In this document: one piece after another, positions 7,349 through 15,742 of the stretch
Layout: every line of letters begins with the position of its first letter
Position numbering within the stretch: position 1 is the stretch's first letter
DNA from: CAZONU01 sp965370045
GTDB lineage: Bacteria > Planctomycetota > SZUA-567 > JAKLDR01
Assembly: GCA_965370045.1 (NCBI GenBank)
Contig: CBDUSI010000039.1
Location: forward strand, 1 to 35,904
DNA length: 35,904 nt
Direction of reading: 5' to 3'
Notes under the pieces: model-generated
What the model was told of the DNA's origin: nothing
Databases searched by the model: none
Seen by the model: only the letters and a program-made list of their open reading frames with translations
Position numbers and translations under genes: made by a program

Positions 7349-8287
7349 ATGAGCACTGACGGCGCGGCGAACGGGGGGCAGCCGACTCCCGCGTTGAGCA
7401 TCAAGGACCAGTCTCTGGGTCTGGCCCTGCGCTTCGAGGCCCCCGCGCACCTCAACCCCGGAAGGGCCGGGAAGATGCTGCGCGACGAGGTGCCGGTGAT
7501 TCGACGCTTCCTGGACGATCCCGTGAACTGGCCGGTGGTCGGCCGCAAGCCCGATAACCGCCGCAACGCCCTGCTGGCCCTGCTGTTGTCCGTCGACCGC
7601 GTTGGCGGCAGCGGCTTCGCGGCCCTCCCGCTGGACAAGGTGTGCGACGTGAAGCGACACGCCAGGAGCTACTCCGGCCCCCCCTGCGCGCTGTGCGCGG
7701 TGATGCGGCTCATGGGCCGGGTCCAGGGCGAGAAGCTTGTGCGCATAACTAAAGTAGCCGGCGAGGCCAGCGACAAGGGACACTACCTCCACGCCGAGAG
7801 CATCGCCTTCGAACCGGGCGAGGCCTTTGCGCCCTACCGCGAGAAGATAAGACGCCTGCCTCTGCCGCCCCTGCTGGACGACTCGACCCACGCCCCGTCC
7901 GCGGAGCATGCCGCGGCGGCGACGGGCTCAGCGCTGCCGCAGATGGCCGCGCTGAGGATCACCTCCTGGGACAAGCTGACCATCGACGTGCACGCCGACG
8001 ATTTCCGAGTTGGCGAGATCACCGGCTATCCCTCGGACCTCGGCCTGGCCCAGCACGAGTGGTCCCTGTTCTGCGACCTGGCCAAGGCCCGCGGCAAGTA
8101 CGCGCCCAAGCTGCTGGGCGCGGCCGCCCAGCAGGTGCGCGACAACATGGAGCGCATAAACGCCGCGCTCAAAGAAGTCTTCCCGCAGATTCTGGGCGAC
8201 CCTATCAAGAAGTCCGGGACCGGCGGCTACGAAGCGGCCTTCACCGTCCAGACCGGCGACCTGCCGATGGGAAAGCTCGGCTGGTAG
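7349..8287 (+). CDS. Unknown protein, possible C-terminal winged helix
   Basis: 312 residues, not recognised. There is no signal peptide or membrane segment, so it is probably cytoplasmic. The N-terminal half (about 15-165) is compact and contains PPCALCAV, a CxxC that could bind metal or be redox-active, though no second pair is evident. A Pro/Ala/Ser-rich linker (about 170-200) leads to a C-terminal part (about 205-312). Its LAQHEWSLFCDLAK, RDNMERINAALKEVF, DPI and GGYEAAF spacing resembles the winged-helix effector domain of regulators; this is pattern-based inference. A GGGAGG ribosome site precedes the ATG at slightly long spacing. It ends 12 nt from a convergent oxidoreductase gene. Confidence 0.7.
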   Translation: MSTDGAANGGQPTPALSIKDQSLGLALRFEAPAHLNPGRAGKMLRDEVPVIRRFLDDPVNWPVVGRKPDNRRNALLALLLSVDRVGGSGFAALPLDKVCDVKRHARSYSGPPCALCAVMRLMGRVQGEKLVRITKVAGEASDKGHYLHAESIAFEPGEAFAPYREKIRRLPLPPLLDDSTHAPSAEHAAAATGSALPQMAALRITSWDKLTIDVHADDFRVGEITGYPSDLGLAQHEWSLFCDLAKARGKYAPKLLGAAAQQVRDNMERINAALKEVFPQILGDPIKKSGTGGYEAAFTVQTGDLPMGKLGW

Positions 8288-8299
8288 GACTGCTCCGCG

Positions 8300-9331
8300 C
8301 TACTTGTACTTGGCCCTGAGCGCCCGGCCCTGCCGGGCGCTCTGCGCCGCCAGGTCCAGGATGTGGATCGGCCGCCGCGCCCACTGGGGGGTAATGATCA
8401 GCTTCTTGCCCCTGACCAGGTGGTCGGCGACGTTCTTGTAGAATCGCCAGCCTTCCGACTTGGGGTTCCCGCCGCTGGTCCGAACGGTGTCATCGCCGTC
8501 GTGGGTCACCGCCTCCCAGGTGCGGCCGCCGAAGACGTAGCTGCCCTTCGTGCCGGTGACCTCCAGGTTCCCCTGCTTGGGGTTGGAATCGACCTGGCTG
8601 ATGCACAGGGTTATCCACTGGCCGCTCTTGAAGCGGACCACCGCGAAGCCCTCGTCCTCGTTGGTGTCGCCCTTCCAGCGGGTCTTGGGCGCCCAGAAGC
8701 CGGTCCTGGCGAAGCCGGAGACCTCGGCTATGTCGGAGTCGACGAGCTGCAGCGCGTACTCCAGAAGGTGCACGCCCCAGTCGTAAAGGATGCCGCCCGA
8801 TATGCTCCGGCTGGCGCGCCACCAGTCGCCAGGATTGCCCCAGGAGCCCATGTGGGCCTCGACACGGAACACCTCGCCGATGAGGCCCGAGCGAATCTTC
8901 CTGACGGCGTTCACGATGCAGCCGTCCCAGTGACGATTGTGATAGGTGCTGACCAGCACCCGCTTCTTCCGCGCCGCGGCGATCATCCGGTCGCACTCCG
9001 CCGTGGTGACCGCCATGGGCTTCTCGATGATCGCGTGCCGGCCGGCGCGGAGCGCCTCCAAGGCCAGCGGGGCGTGGGTGTTGTGCGGGGTTATGAACGC
9101 CACTAAGTTCACCGCGGACTTCTTCAGCATCGCGGTCAGCGACGGGTAGGTCTCGATCCCCGGGAAATCCTGGTCAGCGGCGGCCAGGCGCTCGGGGACC
9201 ACCTCGGCCACGGCCGTGGGAGTCATGCCCGCCGAGGCCATTTCCAGGAGGTGCTTGCGGCCCATGTTATAGGCCCCGCTGTACCCGACCACGCCGACCC
9301 TGATGTCTTTCGCGCGCTTGAAACGCTTCAT
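8300..9331 (-). CDS. Gfo/Idh/MocA-family oxidoreductase
   Basis: 343 residues. The N-terminal Rossmann fold begins IRVGVVGYSGAYNMG (about 10-24). EKP (103-105) is the catalytic/cofactor motif of the family, and GGILYDWGVHLLEY (about 179-192) matches the conserved D-x-x-x-H substrate region. Members are NAD(P)-dependent dehydrogenases or glycosidases acting on sugars and inositols. Start 9331 is chosen for the GGGGAGG ribosome site just upstream. No Tat signal is present, so it should be cytoplasmic. It has its own promoter at 9366-9393. A second family member lies at 11325-12482; the two differ substantially and do not look like a recent duplication. Confidence 0.9.
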   Translation of the reverse strand: MKRFKRAKDIRVGVVGYSGAYNMGRKHLLEMASAGMTPTAVAEVVPERLAAADQDFPGIETYPSLTAMLKKSAVNLVAFITPHNTHAPLALEALRAGRHAIIEKPMAVTTAECDRMIAAARKKRVLVSTYHNRHWDGCIVNAVRKIRSGLIGEVFRVEAHMGSWGNPGDWWRASRSISGGILYDWGVHLLEYALQLVDSDIAEVSGFARTGFWAPKTRWKGDTNEDEGFAVVRFKSGQWITLCISQVDSNPKQGNLEVTGTKGSYVFGGRTWEAVTHDGDDTVRTSGGNPKSEGWRFYKNVADHLVRGKKLIITPQWARRPIHILDLAAQSARQGRALRAKYK

Positions 9332-9365
9332 TCCGCCCCACCTCCCCTGCCAGACGCCGCGAGTC

Positions 9366-9393
9366 AATATAGCACGCCCCCCCCGTCCGTCAA
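9366..9393 (-). promoter_or_regulatory. Promoter of the oxidoreductase at 8300-9331
   Basis: Minus strand TTGACG (9393-9388), 16 nt including a G8 run, then TATATT (9371-9366). Predicted start near 9359, leaving about 28 nt of leader with the GGGGAGG site. Confidence 0.6.
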
Positions 9394-9432
9394 CGGGCAT
9401 CCGGCGGCCCGGCTCCCCCGGTCCATTTTTGT

Positions 9433-9461
9433 TTGACTAATCCCCGGAGCATTCCTAGAAT
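9433..9461 (+). promoter_or_regulatory. Promoter of the zinc-ribbon gene
   Basis: TTGACT (9433-9438), a 17-nt spacer and TAGAAT (9456-9461) predict a start near 9468 and a leader of about 129 nt. The leader holds an isolated AGGAGG (9516-9521) without a usable start codon and an 11-bp palindrome, ACTTGGCAAGT (9547-9557). Confidence 0.65.
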
Positions 9462-9596
9462 CCGACCTTGGGTTGGACGCGCGTGCGGCCCCCTCACATT
9501 AGTCGGCCCCTGCGCAGGAGGAAACCTATCTGAGCGGCAATCTGTAACTTGGCAAGTAACCCAGTTTTCAGGTGTCTTAGGGAGCGCGTGAATCTC

Positions 9597-10103
9597 ATGG
9601 AACAGCACGATCAAGAAGAGAGCCCCTTTTCCCAGGAAGAGCAGTCCTCCGAACAGCCCCTCGAGCAGGCGCCCGAGGAGGCCCAGCAACTCGAACCGGC
9701 GGGCGAACCCGCCCAGGACTCGCCAGAGCCAGCCGGCGAACCCACCCAGGACTCGTCAGGTCCGGCGGGCGAGTTCGCCCAGGACTCACCCGCCCCGGTG
9801 GGCGAGTTCACTGACAAGGTGATCAAGTGCGCCCAGTGCGACGCGGAGTTCGTGCACGCCGCCGATGCCCAGGCCTTCTACAAGGAGAAGGGCTTCGCCA
9901 ACGAGCCCAAACGCTGTCCGGCCTGCCGCAAGACCCGCAAGACCCAGTCCGGGTACTCGCCCCGCGGCGGCGGCGGTCCCCGCCAGATGTTCCCGGCGGT
10001 CTGCGCGGACTGCAACAAGGAAACCCAGGTACCCTTCGAGCCCTCCGGCGCCCGGCCGGTGTACTGCCTGGACTGCTACAGGAAGCGGCAGAGCGAAGGC
10101 TGA
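9597..10103 (+). CDS. Zinc-ribbon protein with acidic repeat N-terminus
   Basis: 168 residues from ATG 9597. The N-terminal half is acidic and Gln/Glu-rich with about three and a half copies of an 11-residue repeat (consensus PAGEPAQDSPE). The C-terminal half has two cysteine modules: CAQC and CPAC separated by a spacer ending in FYKEKGFANEPKR (the zf-trcl 'probable zinc-ribbon'), then CADC and CLDC (the CxxC-x17-CxxC module). Each should bind one zinc. Such proteins are small, probably nucleic-acid- or protein-binding, of unknown role. In-frame GTG 9588 and TTG 9549 are alternative starts; the AGGGAG site at 9579 is too close to the GTG and rather far from the ATG. It is monocistronic, with its own promoter and a strong terminator. 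Confidence 0.85.
   Translation: MEQHDQEESPFSQEEQSSEQPLEQAPEEAQQLEPAGEPAQDSPEPAGEPTQDSSGPAGEFAQDSPAPVGEFTDKVIKCAQCDAEFVHAADAQAFYKEKGFANEPKRCPACRKTRKTQSGYSPRGGGGPRQMFPAVCADCNKETQVPFEPSGARPVYCLDCYRKRQSEG
9696..9812 (+). repeat. 33-bp in-frame tandem repeat
   Basis: Three full copies and a partial fourth copy of a 33-bp unit lie inside the zinc-ribbon gene, encoding PAGEPAQDSPE, PAGEPTQDSSG, PAGEFAQDSPA and PVGEFT. Divergence is mostly at single bases, so the array expanded fairly recently and may vary in copy number among strains. Confidence 0.85.
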
Positions 10104-10140
10104 GCCCGGCACCTTCCAGCGGCGCGAATCCCAAAACGAG

Positions 10141-10178
10141 AGAGCCCCGGCGGGGAACCGTCGGGGCTCTTACTTCAT
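10141..10178 (+). terminator. Strong terminator, probably bidirectional
   Basis: A 13-bp stem (10141-10153 with 10158-10170, one G-U pair) closed by a GGAA tetraloop is followed by TTACTTCAT on the plus strand. On the minus strand the stem is followed by CTCGTTTT, so it can also end the convergent foldase transcript. Confidence 0.85.
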
Positions 10179-10197
10179 CCTATGGGGCTGTTCGCGA

Positions 10198-11325
10198 CTA
10201 AGTCTCGAATAGCGAGCCGCCAGGGGCCCGCTGCGTCGGCCAGAGCGTCTTAAGAGGCACGCGCCGCCCCTTCGCGTCGATGAGCAGGACCTTCTTGTAG
10301 CTGTCGCGGAAGACCTTCTCCTCGACCTTCCTGATGCGCTCCATGTAGCACCGGGCGAAGACCTCCTCCTCGATCTCCTCCAGGGGCGGCACGCCGGCCG
10401 CGAAGTGCCGGATCACCTTCACGATGTAGTAATTGGCGGGGCCCTCCACCACACCGGAAAGCTGACCCGGCTTGCCGCCGAACAGGGCTTTGTCGAGCGT
10501 GGCCTCGAAGCGGCGGCGGCGCACCAGGTGCTTCTCCTTCTTTGAGCCCAGCAGCCCGTCCTGGGCGGCGCTTTCGGGGTCCTCGCTGTGGCGGCGGGCC
10601 ATCTTGGAGAAGTCAGCGCCGCCCTTGAGCTTGGCAAGGACTTCCTCCGCGCGCTTCCTGGCGGTCTTGCGCTCGATTTCGCGGCCGAGCTTCTCGTCGA
10701 AAACGAAGCGTTTGATGAGGATGACCTTGGCGCGCACCGCCTCCGGCTTGCGGAAGGACTCCGAATGGAACTTGTAGTAATCGGCGATCTCCTGGGGCGT
10801 GGGCCTGGCCACGCTCACGCGCAGGTTGCGCTGGTAGGCCTCCGCCAGCAGATCGTCCCGGATCATCTCCTTCAGCGCGGCCACCGAGAGGCCCTCTCTC
10901 AAGGCTATCCCCGCCGGCCCCTTTGACCGCTTGAGCACCCGCCGCAGGCGATCCGCCACCTGGCGCTCGGTGACCTTAAGCCCCGCCTTGACGAATCTCT
11001 CGGCCTCGGCCCGCAGAATGTATCCGAACACCACCCCGCGGACGGCGTTCATCCGGACCTGGACGACTATCTGCTGGTAGCGCTGCTCCTCGCGGGGACC
11101 CCAGCCACCCGTCCTCTTGCGCTCGTCCCTGGCCTGCCGGAACCGCCTGAGCTGCGGCGTGGTGCGCAGGGCGAGATACGACCGGGTGATCGGCCGGCCG
11201 TTCACGGTGTAGACGGCGAACTCGTAGGCGGGCCGCGCGCCCCCGCCGCCCGGAGGCTGAGGCTCCCCGGCCCGGGCGGAGGCCCCCAGGATCAGGAGTG
11301 GGAGCAGCAAGCCCGGCCAGCGCAT
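10198..11325 (-). CDS. Secreted PpiC/parvulin-type peptidyl-prolyl isomerase
   Basis: 375 residues from the ATG at 11325 (a GTG at 11328 adds one). The signal peptide spans about 1-20 (hydrophobic LLLPLLIL, then ASARAGE), so it is exported. A SurA/PrsA-like N-terminal chaperone region (about 35-180) includes the phrase AYEFAVYTVNGRPIT. A parvulin domain (about 190-305) has AEEVLAKLKGGADFSKMAR, HSEDPESAAQDGLLG and LSGVVEGPANYYIVKV. A basic helical tail follows. It should assist folding of envelope or secreted proteins. The start overlaps the stop of the upstream oxidoreductase gene (TGATG), implying translational coupling, an unusual pairing. Confidence 0.88.
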   Translation of the reverse strand: MRWPGLLLPLLILGASARAGEPQPPGGGGARPAYEFAVYTVNGRPITRSYLALRTTPQLRRFRQARDERKRTGGWGPREEQRYQQIVVQVRMNAVRGVVFGYILRAEAERFVKAGLKVTERQVADRLRRVLKRSKGPAGIALREGLSVAALKEMIRDDLLAEAYQRNLRVSVARPTPQEIADYYKFHSESFRKPEAVRAKVILIKRFVFDEKLGREIERKTARKRAEEVLAKLKGGADFSKMARRHSEDPESAAQDGLLGSKKEKHLVRRRRFEATLDKALFGGKPGQLSGVVEGPANYYIVKVIRHFAAGVPPLEEIEEEVFARCYMERIRKVEEKVFRDSYKKVLLIDAKGRRVPLKTLWPTQRAPGGSLFET

Positions 11326-12482
11326 CACGGCTTCACCTTTACCCAGCCGCGTTTCCGGGCGCTGGCCAGGACCGTCTCGCAGATGGCCAGCTCATTATGC
11401 CCGTCGGCGAAGGTCGCGAAGGTCGGCTTCTTGCGGCGCAGCCTCCGGTCGCGCACCCGGGCGTAGAACTCGCGGCAGAGGTTCTTGAGGCCGTCGGGGT
11501 AGGCCTCGGGATGCCCTCCGGGATAGTGCGCGAAGCGCGCCGCGTGCGCCGAGAGCAGCGCGGGGTCCTTGATCAGCACCTCGTTGGCCTTCTCTCGCCG
11601 GCCGACGACCAGCTCGTTGGGCCGCTCCTGGTCCCACCAGCAGGCCGACTCGGCGCCGGAGAGCTCAATGTACAGGCGGTTCTTGCGCCCGGCCGACACC
11701 TGGCTGACCACCAGCGTGCCCAGCGCGCCGCTCTTCGTGCGGAACTGGATCGTCGCGCAGTCCTCGGTGTCGATGCGCACCTTCTGGTAGTCGCGGGGGC
11801 GCAGCTTGCGACCGGCATAGGTTTCAACAGCGAACCTGGGACGCTTGCGGCGCTTGTGCACCGTGGAGAAATCCGCACAGACCTCGGCCACCTGCTCGCC
11901 GGTAACGTGCTGGAAGAGGTCGAACCAGTGGCTGCCGATGTCGCCCACCGCGCGGGGCCTGCCGCCCAGTCGGGCCTCGAGGCGCCAGTTGTAGTCGCTC
12001 TCGAGGTAAAGCCAGTCCTGCAGGTAAGAGCCCTGCGCCAGGTACAGCTTCCCCAGGCGCCCGGAGGCGCACATGTCGCGCATCTCCTGGACCAGCGGGT
12101 AAAAGCGATAGTTGAAGCCCACGGCGTTCTCGACGCCGGCGGCCGCGGCGGCCTTGACCAGCGCGCGGGTCTCGCGGCCGGTCATGGCCAGGGGCTTCTC
12201 GCTGAGGACGTGCTTGCCGGCCTTGAGGATGGCCATGTTGAGCTTGAAGTGCAGGTTGTTGGGCGTGCAGTTGTGGACGACCTGGACCTCGGGATCGGCC
12301 AGCAGCTTGCGCCAGTCGCCGTAGGCGGTGGGGATGCCCAGCGCGGCGGCCTTCTCGCGGGCCAGCTCGCCGCCCTGTTCGGCCAGGGCCACGAACTCCA
12401 CGCCCCCGTTGCGGCGGGCGGCCTCTACGTGCGCCGGCCCGATGAACCCGGTGCCGATGATCCCGGCCTTGACCGTCGTCAT
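11325..12482 (-). CDS. Gfo/Idh/MocA-family oxidoreductase
   Basis: 385 residues. The Rossmann motif is GIIGTGFIG (about 7-15), followed by EKP (95-97) in HVLSEKPLAM, and GDIGSHWFDLFQHVTG carries the conserved Asp/His of the substrate pocket. The C-terminus has AHYPGGHPEAYPDGLKNL and FADGHNELAICE, common in sugar dehydrogenases of this group. It is predicted to oxidise a sugar or sugar derivative with NAD(P). No signal peptide. It is the first gene of a two-gene unit with the secreted foldase and is divergent from the gamma-glutamyltransferase. No clear ribosome site before the ATG. Confidence 0.9.
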   Translation of the reverse strand: MTTVKAGIIGTGFIGPAHVEAARRNGGVEFVALAEQGGELAREKAAALGIPTAYGDWRKLLADPEVQVVHNCTPNNLHFKLNMAILKAGKHVLSEKPLAMTGRETRALVKAAAAAGVENAVGFNYRFYPLVQEMRDMCASGRLGKLYLAQGSYLQDWLYLESDYNWRLEARLGGRPRAVGDIGSHWFDLFQHVTGEQVAEVCADFSTVHKRRKRPRFAVETYAGRKLRPRDYQKVRIDTEDCATIQFRTKSGALGTLVVSQVSAGRKNRLYIELSGAESACWWDQERPNELVVGRREKANEVLIKDPALLSAHAARFAHYPGGHPEAYPDGLKNLCREFYARVRDRRLRRKKPTFATFADGHNELAICETVLASARKRGWVKVKP

Positions 12483-12523
12483 GAACGGAGCCCTTCGTCC
12501 GTCTTCCCACGCAGCTTGGCCCT

Positions 12524-12551
12524 ATTTCATCCATTCCCGGCCGAAAGTCAA
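12524..12551 (-). promoter_or_regulatory. Possible promoter of the oxidoreductase-foldase unit
   Basis: Minus strand TTGACT (12551-12546), 16 nt, TGAAAT (12529-12524). The -10 match is modest. Its -35 lies 9 nt from the -35 of the divergent ggt promoter. Confidence 0.45.
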
Positions 12552-12560
12552 GCGGCATGT

Positions 12561-12590
12561 TTGACTGCACCCGCTCCGGTTTGATATAAC
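12561..12590 (+). promoter_or_regulatory. Promoter of the gamma-glutamyltransferase gene
   Basis: TTGACT (12561-12566), an 18-nt spacer and TATAAC (12585-12590). Predicted start near 12597, at the edge of the GAGGAGGGA ribosome site, giving a very short leader to the GTG at 12610. Confidence 0.6.
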
Positions 12591-12609
12591 ATGGTCGAGG
12601 AGGGACCCC

Positions 12610-14202
12610 GTGACCGCTCCGTTCGACTGGAAACGCCCCTACCCTTCCGGCCGCTCACCGCTGCTGGCCCGCAACGTCGTGGCCACCAGCCAGCCGCTGG
12701 CCGCCCAGGCCGGGCTGGCCATGCTCAGATGGGGCGGCAACGCCGTGGACGCCGCGCTGGCCGCGGCCACAGCCCTCACAGTCGTCGAGCCCTGCAGCAA
12801 CGGCGTGGGCTCCGACGCCTTCGCCATCGTCTGGGACGGCGAGCGCCTTCACGGGCTCAACGCCTCGGGTCGCTCGCCGGCGGCCTGGAGCCGGGAGCGC
12901 TTCTCGGGCCTGGAGAAGATGCCCGGCCGCGACTGGGACTCGGTGACCGTGCCCGGCGCGGTCTCCGCCTGGGCGGCGCTCTCCGAGCGCTTCGGGAAGC
13001 TGAGCTTCGCGAAGCTCTTTGAGCCGGCGGTCGGTTACGCGCGGGAGGGCTTCCTGGTCTCCCCGACGGTCGCCGGCCACTGGGCCGCGCAGGGCGAAGA
13101 TCTGGGGAAGCGCTTCCCGGACTTCGCCGACGCCTGGCTGCGCGACTCCCGCGCGCCGCGCGCGGGCCAGCGGTTCGTCAATCCGGCGCTGGCCGAAACG
13201 CTGGAGGCCATCGCCGAAACCGGCGGCTCGGCCTTCTACCGGGGCGAGTTGGCCAAGAGGATGATCGCCGCGTCCGATGCCGGCGGCGGGGTCATGACCC
13301 GCGAGGACCTGTACGCCCACCGCGCCGACTGGGTCGAGCCGCTGTCCGTCCCGTATCGCGGCCTGAGGCTCCACGAGGTCCCTCCCAACGGCCAGGGGAT
13401 AGCCGCGCTGATCGCCCTGGGCATTCTGGAGCGTTTCGATCTGGCGCAATACCCGCCCGACTCCGCCGATTCCCTGCACGTCCAAATGGAAGCAATGAAG
13501 CTGGCCTTCACCGACGTCTACCGGCACGTCGCCGACCCGGACTTCATGGCGGCGCCTGCCGCCGAACTGCTCGACCCCGAGCGTCTGGCGGAAGAGGCCC
13601 GGTCGATAGACATGCAAGCAGCCCATGACGCTCCCTGGGGGTTGCGCTCGCTGGGCGACACCGTATATCTCACCGCCGCCGACGAGTCGGGGATGATGGT
13701 CTCATACATACAGTCCAACGCCAACGGATTCGGCTCGGGCGTGGTCGTGCCGGGGACGAGCATCAGTCTCCAGAATCGCGGCGTGGGCTTCAGCCTCGAC
13801 GAAGAGCATCCCAACTGCGTGGCCGGCGGCAAGCGCCCTTTCCACACTATAATCCCCGGCTTCGTCACCCGTGACGGCGAGCCGCTGATGAGCTTCGGGG
13901 TGATGGGCGGCCCCATGCAGCCCCAGGGGCACGTGCAGATGATGGTCCGCCTGGCGGACTACGGCCAGAACCCCCAGACGGCTTCCGACGCGCCCCGCTG
14001 GCGGGCCGAGGGCGGCCGGCAGATCTCCGTGGAATCCGGGCTCTCCGGCAAGGCGCTCAAGGAACTGGCGCGGCGCGGGCACGCTATCGAAACCGTGTCC
14101 AACCCGGGCCGCTTCGGCGGAGCCCAGCTTATCTACAAGCTCCCAGGCGGCTACTGCGCCGGCTCGGACCACCGCAAGGACGGCTGCGCGGCAGGGTTCT
14201 AG
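12610..14202 (+). CDS. ggt: Gamma-glutamyltransferase
   Basis: 530 residues starting at GTG 12610, with GAGGAGGGA a few nt upstream. The family pattern is complete: GGNAVDAALAAATALTVVEP near residues 42-61, GSDAFA, VPGAVSAWAAL, and the autoprocessing site GDTVYL with Thr351 as the expected catalytic nucleophile after self-cleavage. The second residue of the usual TTH is Val here. GGPMQPQGHVQM is conserved near the C-terminus. It transfers or hydrolyses gamma-glutamyl groups of glutathione, glutamine or related peptides. No signal peptide is visible, so it resembles the cytoplasmic YwrD-like branch rather than periplasmic Ggt. It lies directly before the purF operon but has its own promoter. 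Confidence 0.92.
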   Translation: MTAPFDWKRPYPSGRSPLLARNVVATSQPLAAQAGLAMLRWGGNAVDAALAAATALTVVEPCSNGVGSDAFAIVWDGERLHGLNASGRSPAAWSRERFSGLEKMPGRDWDSVTVPGAVSAWAALSERFGKLSFAKLFEPAVGYAREGFLVSPTVAGHWAAQGEDLGKRFPDFADAWLRDSRAPRAGQRFVNPALAETLEAIAETGGSAFYRGELAKRMIAASDAGGGVMTREDLYAHRADWVEPLSVPYRGLRLHEVPPNGQGIAALIALGILERFDLAQYPPDSADSLHVQMEAMKLAFTDVYRHVADPDFMAAPAAELLDPERLAEEARSIDMQAAHDAPWGLRSLGDTVYLTAADESGMMVSYIQSNANGFGSGVVVPGTSISLQNRGVGFSLDEEHPNCVAGGKRPFHTIIPGFVTRDGEPLMSFGVMGGPMQPQGHVQMMVRLADYGQNPQTASDAPRWRAEGGRQISVESGLSGKALKELARRGHAIETVSNPGRFGGAQLIYKLPGGYCAGSDHRKDGCAAGF

Positions 14203-14225
14203 CTCCAGGCCGGAGCCAGGGCAGT

Positions 14226-14258
14226 GACCAGGTCTCTGGTCCTCGGCAATTCTCTTTT
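14226..14258 (+). terminator. Possible weak terminator after ggt
   Basis: GACCAG, GTCT loop and CTGGTC form a 6-bp stem (14226-14241), with a T-rich stretch (TTCTCTTTT) about 8 nt later. A second short hairpin, GCTCC/GGAGC, overlaps the ggt stop. Both are modest, so read-through into purF is possible. Confidence 0.35.
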
Positions 14259-14263
14259 GGGCC

Positions 14264-14292
14264 TTGCAATCGGTCGGGAATGTGCTTAACAT
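14264..14292 (+). promoter_or_regulatory. Likely promoter of the purF operon
   Basis: TTGCAA (14264-14269), 17 nt, TAACAT (14287-14292) predict a start near 14299. A strong AAGGAG site follows at 14307-14312. No PurR box or riboswitch is recognisable. Confidence 0.45.
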
Positions 14293-14319
14293 GCTGTCCC
14301 CTAGAGAAGGAGCCCGAAG

Positions 14320-15741
<1,422 letters not shown>

Positions 15742-15742
15742 C

